In this document: positions 7,531 through 15,536 of the stretch, piece by piece
Position numbering within the stretch: position 1 is the first letter of the stretch
How the letters are laid out: each line of letters begins with the position of its first letter
Source of the DNA: Azospirillum sp. 412522
GTDB lineage: Bacteria > Pseudomonadota > Alphaproteobacteria > Azospirillales > Azospirillaceae
Length of the DNA stretch: 64,000 bases
Assembly: GCF_019805165.1 (NCBI RefSeq)
Contig: NZ_RWIJ01000019.1
Location: 57,793-121,792 of the forward strand
Reading direction: 5' to 3'
Translations under genes and position numbers: made by a program
Notes under the pieces: generated by a model
The model's input: only the letters and a program-made list of their open reading frames with translations
Told to the model about the DNA's origin: nothing
Database searches by the model: none

Positions 7531-9009
7531 ATGACCCTTCTGGCGGATACGCTCGACACGCCGACGGCGGTGATCGCCCTCGACCCGGCGGGCACGGTCG
7601 CGGGGCTGAATCCGGCGGCAGCCGCCTTGTTGGGCGTCACCGGGGATCCGCCGCCCGGCTGCGATCTGCCGGCGTTCGGGCAATGGATCGGCGATCCGGC
7701 CTTCTGCACGGCGCTCGGCAGGCTGGCCAGTCGATCCGGCGAGTCCGTGACGGCCGCACCGCTGCGGATGAAGCACAGTGCCGGCCTCGTCGCCGCGACC
7801 CTGCTTCCCTCCGGTTCGGCAGGGCGCGGGCCGGACGGCCCGACGGTGCTGATCCTGTTGACCCCATGCCTGCCCCGCCCCGCCCTCGCGGCGCCCCCGG
7901 TTGGACGGGTGGCCGCTGCTCTGGCGGCCGCCGCCTTGGGAGCCGCCCTGGGAGGCGCCGTGGCGGGCTGGGCGATGACGACGCTTCCCGGCTCCATTGC
8001 GACGGCCACCGCGCCGCCTCTGCCGGCCGTCCCCATTCGGACCGCCCCGCCGATGCCGCGCCTGTCGGTGGTCGGGGTCATCGAACCGTCGCGCACCGTC
8101 AACGTCATCGCCCCGTTCGCTGGCACGGTGAAGGAGAAGCGCTTCGAATACGGCGCGCGCGTCGAGCGGGAGGACCGTCTGCTGGTTCTCGACACGCTCG
8201 AACTCGAAATGCGGATGCGCGACGCGGACGGGGCCTTGCTGAAAGCCGGACAGCGGCTGGAGGAGTTGAAGGATTGGGCCAACGGCGCCGACGTCTCCCG
8301 GGCACGGCGGCAGGCGGCGGCGGCCGGGCGCGAGGCGGACCAGGCGCAGCAGCGCCTGCGGGACGCCAAGCCGCTGATCGACCAGGGGATCATTCCCCGG
8401 CAGGAATATGAGGATCTGCGCCGTCAGGCGACCGCCCAGGCGGCCAATCTGGCGGCGGCACGGGAGGATCTGGCGGTCGTCGCGAAGAAGGGCGACCGGG
8501 ACGCCAGGCTGGTGGCGGAACTGGAATTCGCCAACGCCAGGGCCAAGGCCGGAGAGTTGAAGGCTCTGTTCGACCGCGCGACCGTGACGGCGCCGGTGTC
8601 CGGGCTGGTGCTGAAGCCGCCCGCCGCCGCGTCGTCCGGGCTGTCGGCAGCCACCGCCATCGAGGCCGGAGGCGCCTTGGCCGCCAACCAGATCCTGTTC
8701 GTCCTGGCCGACCTGGAGCGGCTGTCGGTGACGGCGCGGCTGGATGAAATGGACATCGGCCGCGTCCATGTCGGGCAGTCCGTCGAGGTTTCCGCGGACG
8801 CTCTTGGCGAAGGGGTCCTGCCGGGACGCGTCGGCTGGGTGGCGCCGCAGGCGACGGCCTCGGAGACCGGCTCTCCGACCGCCAGCTTCGCCATCCGCGT
8901 CGATCTTCCGCCCCTGACGGAGCAGCAGAGGCGCAACGTCCGCGTCGGCATGTCGGCGACCGTGTCCATCGCCGCCGCGTCCCCCATGGAGGCAAGTGCC
9001 CTGCCGTGA
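7531..9009 (+). CDS. HlyD/MacA-type adaptor with N-terminal PAS-like domain
   Basis: A 492-residue protein with an unusual architecture. Residues about 5-110 resemble a PAS sensor ('TPTAVIALDPAGTVAGLNPAAAALLGV' matches the NtrB-type PAS opening). Then comes one TM helix (about 126-150) and a periplasmic membrane-fusion region: 'VIEPSRTVNVIAPFAGTVKEKRFEYGARVERED' as the biotinyl-lipoyl half, a long coiled coil (about 225-345), and 'ATVTAPVSGLVLKPP' as the second lipoyl half, then beta-barrel segments to 'RVGMSATVSIA'. It should bridge the MacB permease to the TolC channel. Ordinary adaptors have only a short cytoplasmic tail, so a cytoplasmic sensory domain here is odd and may gate export. Confidence 0.82.
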   Translation: MTLLADTLDTPTAVIALDPAGTVAGLNPAAAALLGVTGDPPPGCDLPAFGQWIGDPAFCTALGRLASRSGESVTAAPLRMKHSAGLVAATLLPSGSAGRGPDGPTVLILLTPCLPRPALAAPPVGRVAAALAAAALGAALGGAVAGWAMTTLPGSIATATAPPLPAVPIRTAPPMPRLSVVGVIEPSRTVNVIAPFAGTVKEKRFEYGARVEREDRLLVLDTLELEMRMRDADGALLKAGQRLEELKDWANGADVSRARRQAAAAGREADQAQQRLRDAKPLIDQGIIPRQEYEDLRRQATAQAANLAAAREDLAVVAKKGDRDARLVAELEFANARAKAGELKALFDRATVTAPVSGLVLKPPAAASSGLSAATAIEAGGALAANQILFVLADLERLSVTARLDEMDIGRVHVGQSVEVSADALGEGVLPGRVGWVAPQATASETGSPTASFAIRVDLPPLTEQQRRNVRVGMSATVSIAAASPMEASALP

Positions 9010-9052
9010 GCATGGCCGGATGTGCCGCCGCCTCTTTCCGATCCGCTCGTCC

Positions 9053-9919
9053 TCAATAGGGCCGGTCGCCCAGCACGGTGGCGCGGTGCATGACGCGCCG
9101 GTGCGGCAGATAGTCGTTCACCGCGTAATGCTGGGTCGAGCGGTTGTCCCACAGCACCAGATCGTCCGGCTTCCAGCGCCAGCGCACCGTGAATTCCGGC
9201 CGGCTGATGTGGTCGTACAGGAACTCCAGGATCGCGGCGCTCTCACGGTCGCTGAGTCCGACGATGCGGGCGGTGAAGTTCTCGTTCACGAACAGGGCCC
9301 TGGCCCCGCTGACCGGATGGGTGCGGATGACGGGATGAACCACGGGCGGGTGCTTCTCGCGCGCCGCCTTCCAGCGGGCATGGGTTTCGGGGTCGCCGTT
9401 GTGGCGCCATTCCGGGAAGGAGCGGGTGAAGTCGTGCAGGGCCTTCAGCGGCTCCAGCAGGCGGCGGATCGGTTCGGACAGGCCGTTGTAGGCGGCGATG
9501 TTGCTGGCCCATACCGTGTCGCCGCCGATGGGCGGGATCAGCTTGCCGGACAGGGCGACGATCGCCGGCGGCGTTTCGATGCAGGTGACGTCGGTGTGCC
9601 AGACATCGTTGTCGCTCGGGTTGTGCGGCCCGGTGTCCAGCACCATAATCTCCGGCTGCTCCGGAACCTTCGGGTAGATCGGGTGGATGTGCAGCGTACC
9701 GAAGCGGGCGGCGAAGTCGCGCTGCGCCTGCGGGGTCAGAGGCTGGTCTTCGAAGAACAGCACCTGATGGGTGACCAGCGCCCGCTCGAGCGCCGCCGCC
9801 TCGGCATCGCTCAAGGGACGGGCGAGGTCGAGCCCCTCGACCCGCGCGCCGATGGCGGGGCTGACGGGGGTGACGGTCAGGGTGGGCAGGGCGATATCTG
9901 GTACGGCGATGTCTGGCAT
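9053..9919 (-). CDS. tauD: taurine dioxygenase (TauD/TfdA family)
   Basis: An Fe(II)/2-oxoglutarate-dependent oxygenase that splits taurine or similar sulfonates to sulfite and an aldehyde. The 2-His-1-Asp facial triad is visible: H108 and D110 in 'DVWHTDVT', and H264 in 'TQHYAVNDYLPHRR'. The 2-oxoglutarate-binding Arg is R279 in 'MHRATVLGDRP'. The length of 288 matches the family. It is the last gene of a tauABCD operon, 93 bp after tauC. The substrate could be another alkanesulfonate, but the operon order strongly favours taurine. Confidence 0.93.
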   Translation of the reverse strand: MPDIAVPDIALPTLTVTPVSPAIGARVEGLDLARPLSDAEAAALERALVTHQVLFFEDQPLTPQAQRDFAARFGTLHIHPIYPKVPEQPEIMVLDTGPHNPSDNDVWHTDVTCIETPPAIVALSGKLIPPIGGDTVWASNIAAYNGLSEPIRRLLEPLKALHDFTRSFPEWRHNGDPETHARWKAAREKHPPVVHPVIRTHPVSGARALFVNENFTARIVGLSDRESAAILEFLYDHISRPEFTVRWRWKPDDLVLWDNRSTQHYAVNDYLPHRRVMHRATVLGDRPY

Positions 9920-10012
9920 GGCGATTCCCCAATGCTCTCGTGTGTCGTTTTGCTCAGGCGCCGGGAAAGGCGGACGGACGCGGCACGATGCGCGAACGCC
10001 GGTTCACGGAGT

Positions 10013-10867
10013 TCAGGACTTGCCTTTCCACGGCACCAGCCACGCTTCGAGCAGGCGCATTCCGTAGGAAAAGGCGAAGGCGAAGACGGCGATGATGCCG
10101 ATGCCGACGAAGACCACGTCGGTGGCGAGGAAATGCGAGGCGGACATGATCATGAAGCCGATGCCGCGGGTGGCGGCGATCAGTTCGGCCGCGACCAGCG
10201 TGCTCCAGCCGACGCCGATGCCGATGCGCAGGCCGGTCAGGATCTCCGGCAGGGCGCTGGGCAGGACGATGGTGCGGAACAGTTGCCAGCGCCCGGCGCC
10301 CAGCGCCAGCGCGGCATTGACCCGTTCGATGGGCAGGGACCGCAAGCCGGCCTGGGCCGACAGGCACACCGGCGCGAACATCGCCAGCGTCAGCAGGACG
10401 ATCTTCGACACCTCGCCGATGCCGAGCCAGATGATCATCAGCGGCAGATAGGCCAGCGGCGGCAGCGGCCAGTAGAACTCGATGGGGGTGTCGAAGACGC
10501 CCTTGGCCCAGCGATTCAATCCCATCGCCAGACCCAGCGGGATCCCGAGCGAGGCGGCGAAGACGGCCGCGGCGAAGATGCGGAACAGGCTGGCCGACAC
10601 ATGCTCCCACAGGGTGGCGCCGGCATAGCCGTCCTCGACGACCGCGAGGACCTGGGTCGCCACCTCCTGCGGGCTGGGCAGGAACAGCGGCGGCACCAGC
10701 CGGTAGTGCGACACCAGGAACCAGGCCGCCAGCAGGACCGCCGCGGTGGCGAGGCTGATCGGACCGGTGCGGGCACCGTCGAGGCCGAAGGGGTGGAGCC
10801 GGACGATCCTGGGCCGGTCCGCCGCCGGATCGGCGGCGCGGTCGCCGGGGCGGGCGAGGTCGGTCAT
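10013..10867 (-). CDS. tauC: taurine ABC transporter permease
   Basis: A 284-residue inner-membrane permease of the nitrate/sulfonate/taurine class, with about six TM helices. The EAA loop is visible as 'NAALALGAGRWQLFRTIVLPSALPEILTGLRIGIGVGW', which contacts the ATPase TauB. The N-terminal 40 residues are a polar extension rich in Arg/Asp/Ala. Its start overlaps the tauB stop by four bases (10864-10867). Together with TauA and TauB it imports taurine into the cytoplasm for TauD. Confidence 0.92.
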   Translation of the reverse strand: MTDLARPGDRAADPAADRPRIVRLHPFGLDGARTGPISLATAAVLLAAWFLVSHYRLVPPLFLPSPQEVATQVLAVVEDGYAGATLWEHVSASLFRIFAAAVFAASLGIPLGLAMGLNRWAKGVFDTPIEFYWPLPPLAYLPLMIIWLGIGEVSKIVLLTLAMFAPVCLSAQAGLRSLPIERVNAALALGAGRWQLFRTIVLPSALPEILTGLRIGIGVGWSTLVAAELIAATRGIGFMIMSASHFLATDVVFVGIGIIAVFAFAFSYGMRLLEAWLVPWKGKS

Positions 10868-11667
10868 TGCAGAACCCTCCGGCGGGAATCCGCCTCCTGT
10901 TGCGGGCGATGCACCAGATTGCGGATCTCGTCGTAGAGTTCGGCGAATTCCGGGGCCGACAGGATGGCGCGCACGTCGCGCTCGGCGGCGAAGCGGCGGA
11001 CGAAGTCCAGGTCGAAACGGGCGACGATCCGGCCGGGGCGCGGCGACATCACCACCACGTTGGTCCCGAGGAACAGCGCCTCCTCGATGGAATGGGTGAT
11101 GAAGAAGATGCGCTTGCCGGTGCGCGCCCAGACGTCGATCAGCAACTCCTGCATCTGCTCGCGGGTCAGGCTGTCGAGCGCGCCGAACGGCTCGTCCATC
11201 AGCAGGATCTTCGGGTCGGTCGCCAGGGCGCGGGCGATGCCGACACGCTGGCGCATGCCGCCCGACAGCTCGTGCGGGGCGGCATCGGCGAAGCCTTCCA
11301 GCCCGACCAGCCCCAGCAGCTCGTCTGCCCGCTCGCGCCGCTCCCTTGCGGAAACTCCGGCGTAGCGCAGCCCGAGCGCCACATTGTCGGCGACGCTGCT
11401 CCAGGGCAGCAGCGTGTCCTTCTGGAACACGACGCCGCGGTCGGCGCCGGGGCTGCCGACGGGCCGACCGTCCAGGGTGATGGATCCCTCCGACAGCGGC
11501 AGGAAGCCGGCGATGGCGTTCAGCAGCGTCGATTTCCCGCAGCCCGATGCCCCCAGCGCCACGACGATGCTGTTGGCGTCGATGTCGAGCGACGCGCGGT
11601 CCAGCGCATGGACCACCCGGCCGTCGCGGGCGGAGAAGAAGACGCTGGCGTTGCGGACCTGGAGCAT
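10864..11667 (-). CDS. tauB: taurine ABC transporter ATP-binding protein
   Basis: A 267-residue ATPase that drives the taurine importer. Motifs include Walker A 'GASGCGKSTLLNAI', Q-loop 'GVVFQKDTLLPW', signature 'LSGGMRQRVGIARAL', Walker B 'ILLMDEPFGALDSLTREQMQE', and H-loop 'FFITHS'. The 'LLPWSSVADNVALGLRYAGV' stretch is typical of the SsuB/TauB class. It follows tauA by 40 bp and overlaps tauC. Confidence 0.93.
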   Translation of the reverse strand: MLQVRNASVFFSARDGRVVHALDRASLDIDANSIVVALGASGCGKSTLLNAIAGFLPLSEGSITLDGRPVGSPGADRGVVFQKDTLLPWSSVADNVALGLRYAGVSARERRERADELLGLVGLEGFADAAPHELSGGMRQRVGIARALATDPKILLMDEPFGALDSLTREQMQELLIDVWARTGKRIFFITHSIEEALFLGTNVVVMSPRPGRIVARFDLDFVRRFAAERDVRAILSAPEFAELYDEIRNLVHRPQQEADSRRRVLQ

Positions 11668-11707
11668 GGGCGCTCTCCCGTCAACTGTGGAGCGGAAGGC
11701 CGGCGGA

Positions 11708-12733
11708 TCAGCGGACGGCCTTGACGTAATCCGCGGTGACGAAGCCGCCGTAGCTGGGAAGCACGGTGGTGATCTTCTTCTGCTCCTTCAGGAATTCGGC
11801 GGTATCCTTCAGGATTTTGGCGGCTCCGCTCCCCTCGCCGCCGGCAAGCCAGGCGATGGAGGCCTGCACCTCGGCCGGAACCAGCGACAGGTTGGTCAGG
11901 GCCGACGCCTGGTCCGACGGCGTGCCGCCCAGCAGCTTCGCCAGCGTCTTCGCGTTCTCGGAGTCGGGCCCCCAGGCCGCCTTGTCGTTGCGGAAGGAGG
12001 CGCTGTAGCGCTCGACGGTTCCGGCGAAGCTCTTCAGGAAGGCAGGGTTGTCCTTGGCGAAGGCCGCGGTCGCCACCCAGGCGCTGAAGGTCGGGGCGCC
12101 GCGGTCGGCCACGTCGCGGGACGTGAGCAGCACCTTGCCGGTCTTCTTCAGCTCGGTCAGGGCGGGATCCCAGACGAAGGCGCCATCCAAATCGCCACGG
12201 TTCCAGGCGGCGACGATGTCGGGCTGCGGGATGGCGAAGACCTGGGCGTCACGCTCGGTCAGCGTCTCCTGCTTCAGGACGGCGAGCAATTGGTAATGAT
12301 CGGTGGAGACCGGCGCCGCGGCCAGCTTCTTTCCCTTCAGGTCGGCCGGCTTCCCGATGCCGGAGCCGTTGCGCACCACCAGCGCCTCGTCGGTGCCGGA
12401 AATGGTCGCGAGGTGGAAGGCCTTGACGTCCAGCCCGCGGCTGACCGCCGCGGCGAAGGGGCTGGAGCCGACATAACCGACCTGTACGTCGCCCGATGCG
12501 ATGGCGGCGAAGATCTCGGCACCCGAATTGAACTTGCGGAAGTCGATCTCGGTGCCGGTCGCCTTGGCGAAATCGCCATTGGCGATGGCGACCGAAGAGG
12601 GCAGCGCGTCGGTCTGATAGCCGACCACGACCTTGCCGGAAGCGGCTTCGGCGGCGACGGGAGCGACGAGCGCCAAGCCTCCAGCCAGAGTGTAGAAAAA
12701 CGTCGAACGTCGCGAAAGGACAGGCCCGGACAT
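11708..12733 (-). CDS. tauA: taurine ABC transporter substrate-binding protein
   Basis: A periplasmic sulfonate-binding protein, 341 residues from the ATG at 12733. I prefer this start to the ATG at 12754 because TGGAG sits about eight bases ahead of it. A signal peptide (RRSTFFYTLAGGLALVAPVAAEAA) is followed by 'VVVGYQTDALPSSVAIANGDFAKATGTEIDFRKFNSGAEIFAAIASGDVQVGYVG', the characteristic TauA/SsuA lobe. First structural gene of the tau operon, preceded by a leader region with a short ORF. Confidence 0.92.
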   Translation of the reverse strand: MSGPVLSRRSTFFYTLAGGLALVAPVAAEAASGKVVVGYQTDALPSSVAIANGDFAKATGTEIDFRKFNSGAEIFAAIASGDVQVGYVGSSPFAAAVSRGLDVKAFHLATISGTDEALVVRNGSGIGKPADLKGKKLAAAPVSTDHYQLLAVLKQETLTERDAQVFAIPQPDIVAAWNRGDLDGAFVWDPALTELKKTGKVLLTSRDVADRGAPTFSAWVATAAFAKDNPAFLKSFAGTVERYSASFRNDKAAWGPDSENAKTLAKLLGGTPSDQASALTNLSLVPAEVQASIAWLAGGEGSGAAKILKDTAEFLKEQKKITTVLPSYGGFVTADYVKAVR

Positions 12734-12754
12734 GATGTCGTCTCCAGAAGGCAT

Positions 12755-13068
12755 GGATCGGAATTGGCGGGATCGGGGAGAGATTGAGAAAGGGCCGCCA
12801 TCGGGGCGTGGCCCCGCTGCCGGGCGGCGGCGTCAGATGCGGGAGAGCATAAGGTTGGCGCGATCGAGCAACGGACGGAACGGCATGCCTTGTGTCTCCT
12901 CGTTCGGATCGCACTCGGCGGTCCGCAATCAACTCATGGGCAGAGCATAATCACTGTTTTTTCCTACTGTAAAGATAGTGTTTTGAAATCATAATATACA
13001 TTATTTTTATGTTAAAAATATCGCCGACCTGCCGATGATCGGCGGACGCCTGCCGACCCGCTACCCTC
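12755..13068. promoter_or_regulatory. tau operon leader and promoter region
   Basis: On the minus strand this region is read from 13068 down to tauA. Bases about 12945-13020 are very AT-rich (runs such as TAATGTATATTATGATTTC on the coding strand) and probably hold the promoter and activator sites. Next comes a 17-codon ORF (12833-12886), then a GC-rich stretch in which GGGCC and GGCCC can pair ahead of a TTTCTC run. The layout is compatible with attenuation or sulfur-responsive control, but no known regulator site is unambiguous. Confidence 0.45.
12833..12886 (-). CDS. 17-residue leader peptide upstream of tauA
   Basis: A tiny ORF encoding MPFRPLLDRANLMLSRI, preceded by a strong Shine-Dalgarno (AGGAG, nine-base spacing) and ending 99 bp before the tauA start. 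The optimal ribosome site makes translation likely. Short leader peptides upstream of sulfur-assimilation genes are known in other bacterial phyla, where ribosome behaviour on the peptide controls the downstream operon. Whether this peptide does so, or is conserved, cannot be judged from one sequence. It has no cysteine. Confidence 0.5.
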   Translation of the reverse strand: MPFRPLLDRANLMLSRI

Positions 13069-14526
13069 TCACAGCATCCGCGGCAGCGTCACCCGGACCC
13101 GCAAGCCGCCGCTGGCGCGGTTGCTCAGCTCGATGCGGCCCTGGTGGGCTTCGACGATCGATTTCACGATGGACAGGCCGAGCCCACTGCCGCCGGTCTT
13201 GCGGTTGCGAGACCCCTCCAGCCGGACGAAGGGCTTGAAGACGTTGGCGATCTCCGTTTCCGGGATGCCCGGCCCCTCGTCGCAGACATCGACCACGATC
13301 TCGGCGGCGTCGGCGTCGACGGAAACGGTGGCGCGCTCGCCGTACTTGATGGCGTTGTCGATCAGGTTGGCGAAGGCGCGGCGCAGGCTGGACGGGCGGC
13401 CGGCGAGGCGGAGCTGGCGCGGCTGGTCGAAACGGTCGCTGCGCTCCACCCCGCCGCCGAAGATGGTGCGGACGGCGGCGAACTGCAGCGGCGGCGGCTC
13501 GTGATAGGTCACCGGGGCGCCGGTGTCGGCATAGTCGTCGCACAGGCTCTGCAGCAGGCTGGCGAAGGCCACCACCTCCACCTCCTCGCACAGCACGTCG
13601 TCGCCGAGGAACTCCAGCGTCGCGGTGACCATCGCCGCCATCTCGTCGATGTCGGCCATCATCTTGGCGCGCAGCGCATCGTCGTCGACATATTCGGCGC
13701 GCAGCCGCAGCCGCGTCGCCGGGGTGCGCAGATCGTGGCTGATCGCCGCCAGCAGATGGGTGCGCCCCTCCATCAGGTCGCGCAGCGCGTTGCGCGCCTG
13801 GTTGAAGGCACGGGCCAGCGACGCGACCTCCTCCGGCCCATCCTCCGACAGGGGGCGGGGGTGCAGGCGGTCGTGCGGGCGGGTCGCCTGCTCCGCCAGC
13901 GATTCCAGCGGACGGACCAGCCGGCCGGGCAGCCAGAGCAGCAGCCCCAGCGCCAGACCGAAAGCCGCCAGACCGGCCAGCACCATCTCGAACGGCGTGG
14001 TCCGCGGCCGCCAGAAGCGCGGGCTGGCGAACTCCAGCCAGCCGCCGCCGGCAAGCTGGACATAGACGCGGGCGTCACGAAGCTGTGCCGCCGTGTCCTC
14101 CGCCACCAGGGACAGCGATTCCGCCAGGGTCTGGGCACGGGCGGAGTGGAGCGACGACAGGGCGCGCGGGGCGGCGACGAACACCGGGCGTATCGCGTCG
14201 GCCACGCCGTCCAGAACCCAGCCGGAGGGAACGGTCGGGGTACCGGGCCCCTGCCAGGACACCGACAGGTCGGGCAGCCCGGCGAGCGCCAGCGCCGGCC
14301 CGGCGGCGATCCCGTCCAGCACGGCGCGGTCCGCCGCCTCCACCGCCGCGGCCATCGCCGGACCCAGCCGGTGGGCGGTCAGCAGCTCCCGCGCTCGGTC
14401 GTCGACCAGCCGCATGCCGACCAGCGCGCCGCCATGGGTCAGCGCCAGCAGCGCCACCATCGCCAGCAGGATACGGTATCGCAGCCGGCCCGGCACCAGA
14501 CGGCCGGCGAGACGGTCAAGCGCCAC
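13069..14526 (-). CDS. sensor histidine kinase, EnvZ/GtrS-like
   Basis: A 485-residue membrane kinase. TM1 is near residues 17-38, a periplasmic sensor of about 140 residues follows, and TM2 is near 182-202 ('MVLAGLAAFGLALGLLLWLPG'). A HAMP linker precedes the HisKA phosphoacceptor H264 in 'LLAAISHDLRTPATRLRLRAEY'. The HATPase_c domain has the N box 'NLIDNAIKYGE', G1 'DEGPGIP' and G2 'GGSGLGLSIV'. It overlaps its response regulator by 11 bp. The neighbour on the other side of the regulator is a glucose-type binding protein, so a sugar-sensing role like Pseudomonas GtrS/GltR is plausible but inferred from context. Confidence 0.87.
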   Translation of the reverse strand: MALDRLAGRLVPGRLRYRILLAMVALLALTHGGALVGMRLVDDRARELLTAHRLGPAMAAAVEAADRAVLDGIAAGPALALAGLPDLSVSWQGPGTPTVPSGWVLDGVADAIRPVFVAAPRALSSLHSARAQTLAESLSLVAEDTAAQLRDARVYVQLAGGGWLEFASPRFWRPRTTPFEMVLAGLAAFGLALGLLLWLPGRLVRPLESLAEQATRPHDRLHPRPLSEDGPEEVASLARAFNQARNALRDLMEGRTHLLAAISHDLRTPATRLRLRAEYVDDDALRAKMMADIDEMAAMVTATLEFLGDDVLCEEVEVVAFASLLQSLCDDYADTGAPVTYHEPPPLQFAAVRTIFGGGVERSDRFDQPRQLRLAGRPSSLRRAFANLIDNAIKYGERATVSVDADAAEIVVDVCDEGPGIPETEIANVFKPFVRLEGSRNRKTGGSGLGLSIVKSIVEAHQGRIELSNRASGGLRVRVTLPRML

Positions 14527-15265
14527 GGCCGCTCCCGGAAGGGGCCGACTCGCCCTGGTCCACCACCGTCGCGGTGAACTGGTAGCCGATGCCGCGCACC
14601 GTCTTGATCAGCCCCGAGCCGCCCGGCCCCTCCTCCAGCTTGCGGCGCAGGCGGCTGATCTGGATGTCGATGCTGCGGTCGAAGGGGATGGAGGTGTCGC
14701 CGCGATGCTTCTCCAGCAGCTCGGTCCGCTCCACCACCTGGGGAGCACGCTCCAGCAGCGTGCCGAGCAGGGCGTATTCGCCCTGGCTGAGATGCACCAC
14801 CACCCGGTCGGGCGTGCGCAGCTCCCGCCGGCCCTGGTCGAGCGACCAGTTGGCGAAGCCCAGCACCCGCGGCCGTTCGCGCACCGGCTCCGGCCCGCCG
14901 CAGCGGCGCAGGATGGCGCGGATACGGGCCAGCAGTTCGCGCGCGCTGAAGGGCTTCACCAGGTAATCGTCGGCGCCGACCTCCAGCCCGACGATGCGGT
15001 CGACCTCGCTGCCCATGGCGGTCAGCATGATGACCGGGGTCTCCGACCTGGCGCGCAGCGAGCGGCACAGGCTGGTCCCGTCCTCCCCCGGCAGCATGAC
15101 GTCCAGCACGATGAGGTCGACCGGCCATTGCGCCAGAACCCGCGCCATCTCGCGCCCGTCCCCGGCGGTGGAGACGCGGAAGCCGCTCTTGACCAGGAAA
15201 TCATGCAGCATGTCCCTGATCTCGGGATCGTCGTCCACGACCAGCAGATGGCGCGCGCGCTCCAT
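14516..15265 (-). CDS. OmpR-family response regulator, GltR-like
   Basis: A 249-residue regulator starting at 15265 (MERARHLLVVDDD). The receiver domain has the acidic pocket D11-D13, phosphoacceptor D55 ('LIVLDVMLPGEDG') and a conserved 'LVKPFSARELLARI' Lys. The C-terminal winged helix (about 140-245) ends with 'IDIQISRLRRKLEE...VRGIGYQF'. It is transcribed with the kinase and diverges from the binding-protein gene at 15537. Tandem direct repeats in the intergenic region are natural candidates for its binding sites. Confidence 0.92.
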   Translation of the reverse strand: MERARHLLVVDDDPEIRDMLHDFLVKSGFRVSTAGDGREMARVLAQWPVDLIVLDVMLPGEDGTSLCRSLRARSETPVIMLTAMGSEVDRIVGLEVGADDYLVKPFSARELLARIRAILRRCGGPEPVRERPRVLGFANWSLDQGRRELRTPDRVVVHLSQGEYALLGTLLERAPQVVERTELLEKHRGDTSIPFDRSIDIQISRLRRKLEEGPGGSGLIKTVRGIGYQFTATVVDQGESAPSGSGRGA

Positions 15266-15296
15266 GGCGTCCCTTCCCCCTGCCCTCCCGGGCTTT

Positions 15297-15334
15297 CTTC
15301 TTTCTTGGACCCAAGCTTCTTTCTTGGACCCAAG
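15297..15334. promoter_or_regulatory. tandem 19-bp direct repeat, candidate response-regulator site
   Basis: CTTCTTTCTTGGACCCAAG occurs twice head-to-tail at 15297-15315 and 15316-15334. Each unit includes an inverted repeat CTTGG-N2-CCAAG. They lie 32 bp upstream of the response-regulator start and in the shared divergent region, suggesting an operator. A recent tandem duplication with no function is the alternative. Confidence 0.5.
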
Positions 15335-15383
15335 TGTAGCCTCTCCCGCCGGTCCGGGTACAGTGCGCCGCCAGGATCCGTTT

Positions 15384-15399
15384 GTAACGGTTGCGTAAC
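15384..15399. promoter_or_regulatory. GTAAC direct repeats with 11-bp spacing (OmpR-type half sites)
   Basis: GTAACGGTTGCGTAAC contains two GTAAC half sites 11 bp apart, matching the one-helical-turn head-to-tail arrangement bound by OmpR-family dimers. A GTTAC in the opposite sense follows near 15424. The site lies between the divergent regulator and the sugar binding-protein gene. Confidence 0.4.
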
Positions 15400-15536
15400 A
15401 GCGGCAGGACCGTGAAAAGGCGTTGTTACCAAATAGTCCGGGCGCCGGATTGCACGCGGGATAGAGTTCTCCAGCGGCCGGACGGCGGGCAGCCGGGGCC
15501 GGCGGAAAGACGAACGAAGCAAGGGAACAGGGGGAA

